Positions 32,489 to 33,684 of a stretch of DNA of 33,684 nucleotides are shown here, piece by piece (position 1 is the stretch's first letter; each line of letters starts with the position of its first letter). Location: positions 1 through 33,684 of the forward strand of contig JBBQGB010000036.1 of assembly GCA_038322575.1 (NCBI GenBank). The letters run 5' to 3'. The translations under genes were made by a program, and so were the position numbers. The notes below the pieces were generated by a model. That model saw only the letters and a list, made by a program, of their open reading frames with translations. It was not told the DNA's origin and made no database searches. The DNA comes from JACMOY01 sp038322575. GTDB lineage: Bacteria > Actinomycetota > Actinomycetes > Actinomycetales > Angustibacteraceae.

Positions 32489-33231
32489 GCCCCAGCCGCG
32501 AGCGCGAGGTCACCGAGTCCTTCGTGGCCCTGGCCGACAGCCTGGTCGACGGGTTCGACGTCGTCGACCTGCTGATCGGGCTCACCCAGACCTGCGCCCA
32601 GCTGCTCGACATCGGCTCGGCCGGGCTGCTGCTCGCCGACCAGCGCCAGGTGCTGCACGTGGTCGCCGCGTCCTCGGAGGCGACCCGCGACCTCGAGCTC
32701 TTCCAGCTGCAGCGTGACCAGGGCCCGTGCCTGGACTGCTACCGCTCGGGGACGCCGGTCAACGTCCCTGACCTGCGTGGGCAGGCGCAGGACTGGCCCT
32801 CGTTCGCCGCGGCGGCCCTGTCAGCCGGCTTCGTGTCGGTCCACGCCGTGCCGATGCGCCTGCGCGACAACGTGCTGGGCACCTTGGGCCTGTTCGGCTC
32901 GCGGGTCGGCAGCCTGAACGAGGACGACCTGCGCCTGGCCCAGGCCCTGGCCCACGTCGCGAGCGTGTCCATCGTGCAGAGCAAGGTCGCCGCCGACGCG
33001 AGCGCGGTCACCGAGCAGCTGCAGCTGGCGCTGAGCAGCCGGGTGGTGCTCGAGCAGGCGAAGGGGTCGATCGCCCAGCGCGGCGCCGTCAGCCCGGATC
33101 AGGCGTTCGAGGTGCTGCGCAGCTACGCGCGCGACCACAACCTGCGCCTGACCGACGTCGCGGCCGCCGTCGTGGCCCGCACCCTGCCCGCCAGCATGCT
33201 GATCGACCACGCGCGCAGCCGGCGCAGCTGA
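32485..33231 (+). CDS. GAF-ANTAR domain protein 2
   Basis: A 248-residue GAF-ANTAR regulator. The GAF domain (about 10-165) carries QGPCLDCY and VNVPDL. A short helical linker leads to a canonical ANTAR domain (about 176-234): LEQAKGSIAQRG, DQAFEVLRSYARDHN, LRLTDVAAAVV, as in actinobacterial GAF-ANTAR proteins. The ligand of the GAF domain is unknown. ATG 32485 overlaps the previous stop (ATGA), so the three genes are one coupled operon. It converges on the HNH gene 35 nt downstream. Confidence 0.92.
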   Translation: MSPSREREVTESFVALADSLVDGFDVVDLLIGLTQTCAQLLDIGSAGLLLADQRQVLHVVAASSEATRDLELFQLQRDQGPCLDCYRSGTPVNVPDLRGQAQDWPSFAAAALSAGFVSVHAVPMRLRDNVLGTLGLFGSRVGSLNEDDLRLAQALAHVASVSIVQSKVAADASAVTEQLQLALSSRVVLEQAKGSIAQRGAVSPDQAFEVLRSYARDHNLRLTDVAAAVVARTLPASMLIDHARSRRS

Positions 33232-33266
33232 CCGGTCCGCTCGGGCGTGCTTTCGGTGCTCATCCG

Positions 33267-33684
33267 TCAGGCGGCATGCTTGCGAAGCACGACTTCGAGG
33301 GCCCACTCGACCCACAAGGACTCGACTCGGGGCGGACCGGGTCGGCCACGGGGTAGCGGTCGCGGTGTCGGTGGTGCGGTGGAGTCGTACGTCGCCCCGG
33401 TCGGCGTGGTCAGGGTGACCGTGTGCGCTGGCGTGTCGCTCACTGTCGTGGCGTCCCAGCCGGGGGCTGCTTTGGCGTGGTTGCAGGCTTCGCACAGGCC
33501 TTGGGCGTTTTCCGCCGACGTCGGGCCGCCGTCGGCGTGGGCGCGGACGTGGTCGACGTGCCGGACCGGTGCGTCGCACCAGGGGGTGCGGCAGACCCGG
33601 TCACGCAGGCGGATGAACTCGGCCAGCGCCGGTGGGAAGCACCGGGACCGGGAGTCCATCGACACCAGCCCCCCGGTGGTGGGG
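33267..33684 (-). CDS. HNH endonuclease (DUF222 type), 3' part, cut by the window edge
   Basis: The frame is open to the last base. The visible roughly 138 residues start just before GGLVSMDSRSRCFPP, then FIRLRDRVCRTPWCDAPVRH (zinc-type Cys pair) and the HNH core HVDHVRAHADGGPTSAENAQ with GLCEACNHAK, then a Pro/Arg-rich tail ending in VVLRKHAA. A GTG at 33665 is inside this conserved stretch, so the true start is outside the window. This is the CxxCNxxK subtype, unlike the LCxxHH subtype at the left edge. The 3' end converges on the ANTAR operon. Confidence 0.88.
   Translation of the reverse strand, partial: PTTGGLVSMDSRSRCFPPALAEFIRLRDRVCRTPWCDAPVRHVDHVRAHADGGPTSAENAQGLCEACNHAKAAPGWDATTVSDTPAHTVTLTTPTGATYDSTAPPTPRPLPRGRPGPPRVESLWVEWALEVVLRKHAA

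Noticed and set aside
1..33684. tRNA or rRNA genes, CRISPR arrays, insertion-sequence transposases, phage integrases
   Set aside because: None was recognised on either strand; the window is almost fully packed with protein genes, apart from the short gaps described.

Overview
The window is chromosomal DNA from a very GC-rich actinobacterium (Actinomycetota). The evidence is near-saturated G/C at third codon positions, many GTG starts, actinobacterial TANNNT -10 boxes 6-8 nt before start codons, and a gene order (leuB, 2-hydroxyacid dehydrogenase, ilvC-ilvN-ilvB, gatB-gatA-gatC, ligA, short MetE-like protein) that recalls, from memory, the Rv2995c-Rv3015c block of Mycobacterium tuberculosis. 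Genus cannot be fixed from the sequence; a Kineosporiales-like or related lineage is only a guess.

Layout. Positions 1-306 hold the 3' end of a DUF222/HNH (13E12-type) endonuclease. From 409 to 29660 every gene is on the minus strand. Read in transcription order (right to left) these are: a MetE-like methionine synthase, ligA, GGDEF-EAL protein 3, gatC-gatA-gatB, GGDEF-EAL protein 2, a 2-hydroxyacid dehydrogenase whose frame runs without a stop into ilvD, GGDEF-EAL protein 1, ilvB-ilvN-ilvC, a large secreted subtilisin-like protease, leuB-ilvE, cimA and a small P-loop kinase-like protein. On the plus strand, 29802-33231 is a tightly coupled three-gene operon: a GAF-GGDEF-EAL protein (number 4) and two GAF-ANTAR RNA-binding antiterminators. 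The right edge (33267-33684, minus) is the 3' part of a second HNH endonuclease.

How the genes work together. CimA makes citramalate, which LeuCD (not here) and LeuB turn into 2-oxobutyrate; IlvBN, IlvC, IlvD and IlvE then give isoleucine, valine and, with LeuA/CD/B, leucine. Two leader-peptide attenuators can be read directly: MPSTLLVVPQRAG (Leu-Leu-Val-Val, with GTA and GTT codons that look rare here) before ilvB, and MTTPAIIT (Ile-Ile) before cimA. Each is followed by a GC hairpin and a U-tailed terminator. Several genes look leaderless, and in three places the TAG stop of the upstream gene is also the first half of the -10 box of the next gene.

The unusual layer is signalling: four GGDEF-EAL proteins within 18.5 kb, each with a different sensory N-terminus, placed between branched-chain amino acid, GatCAB and ligase genes, plus two ANTAR proteins. 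This is the best candidate in the window for an undescribed regulatory arrangement.
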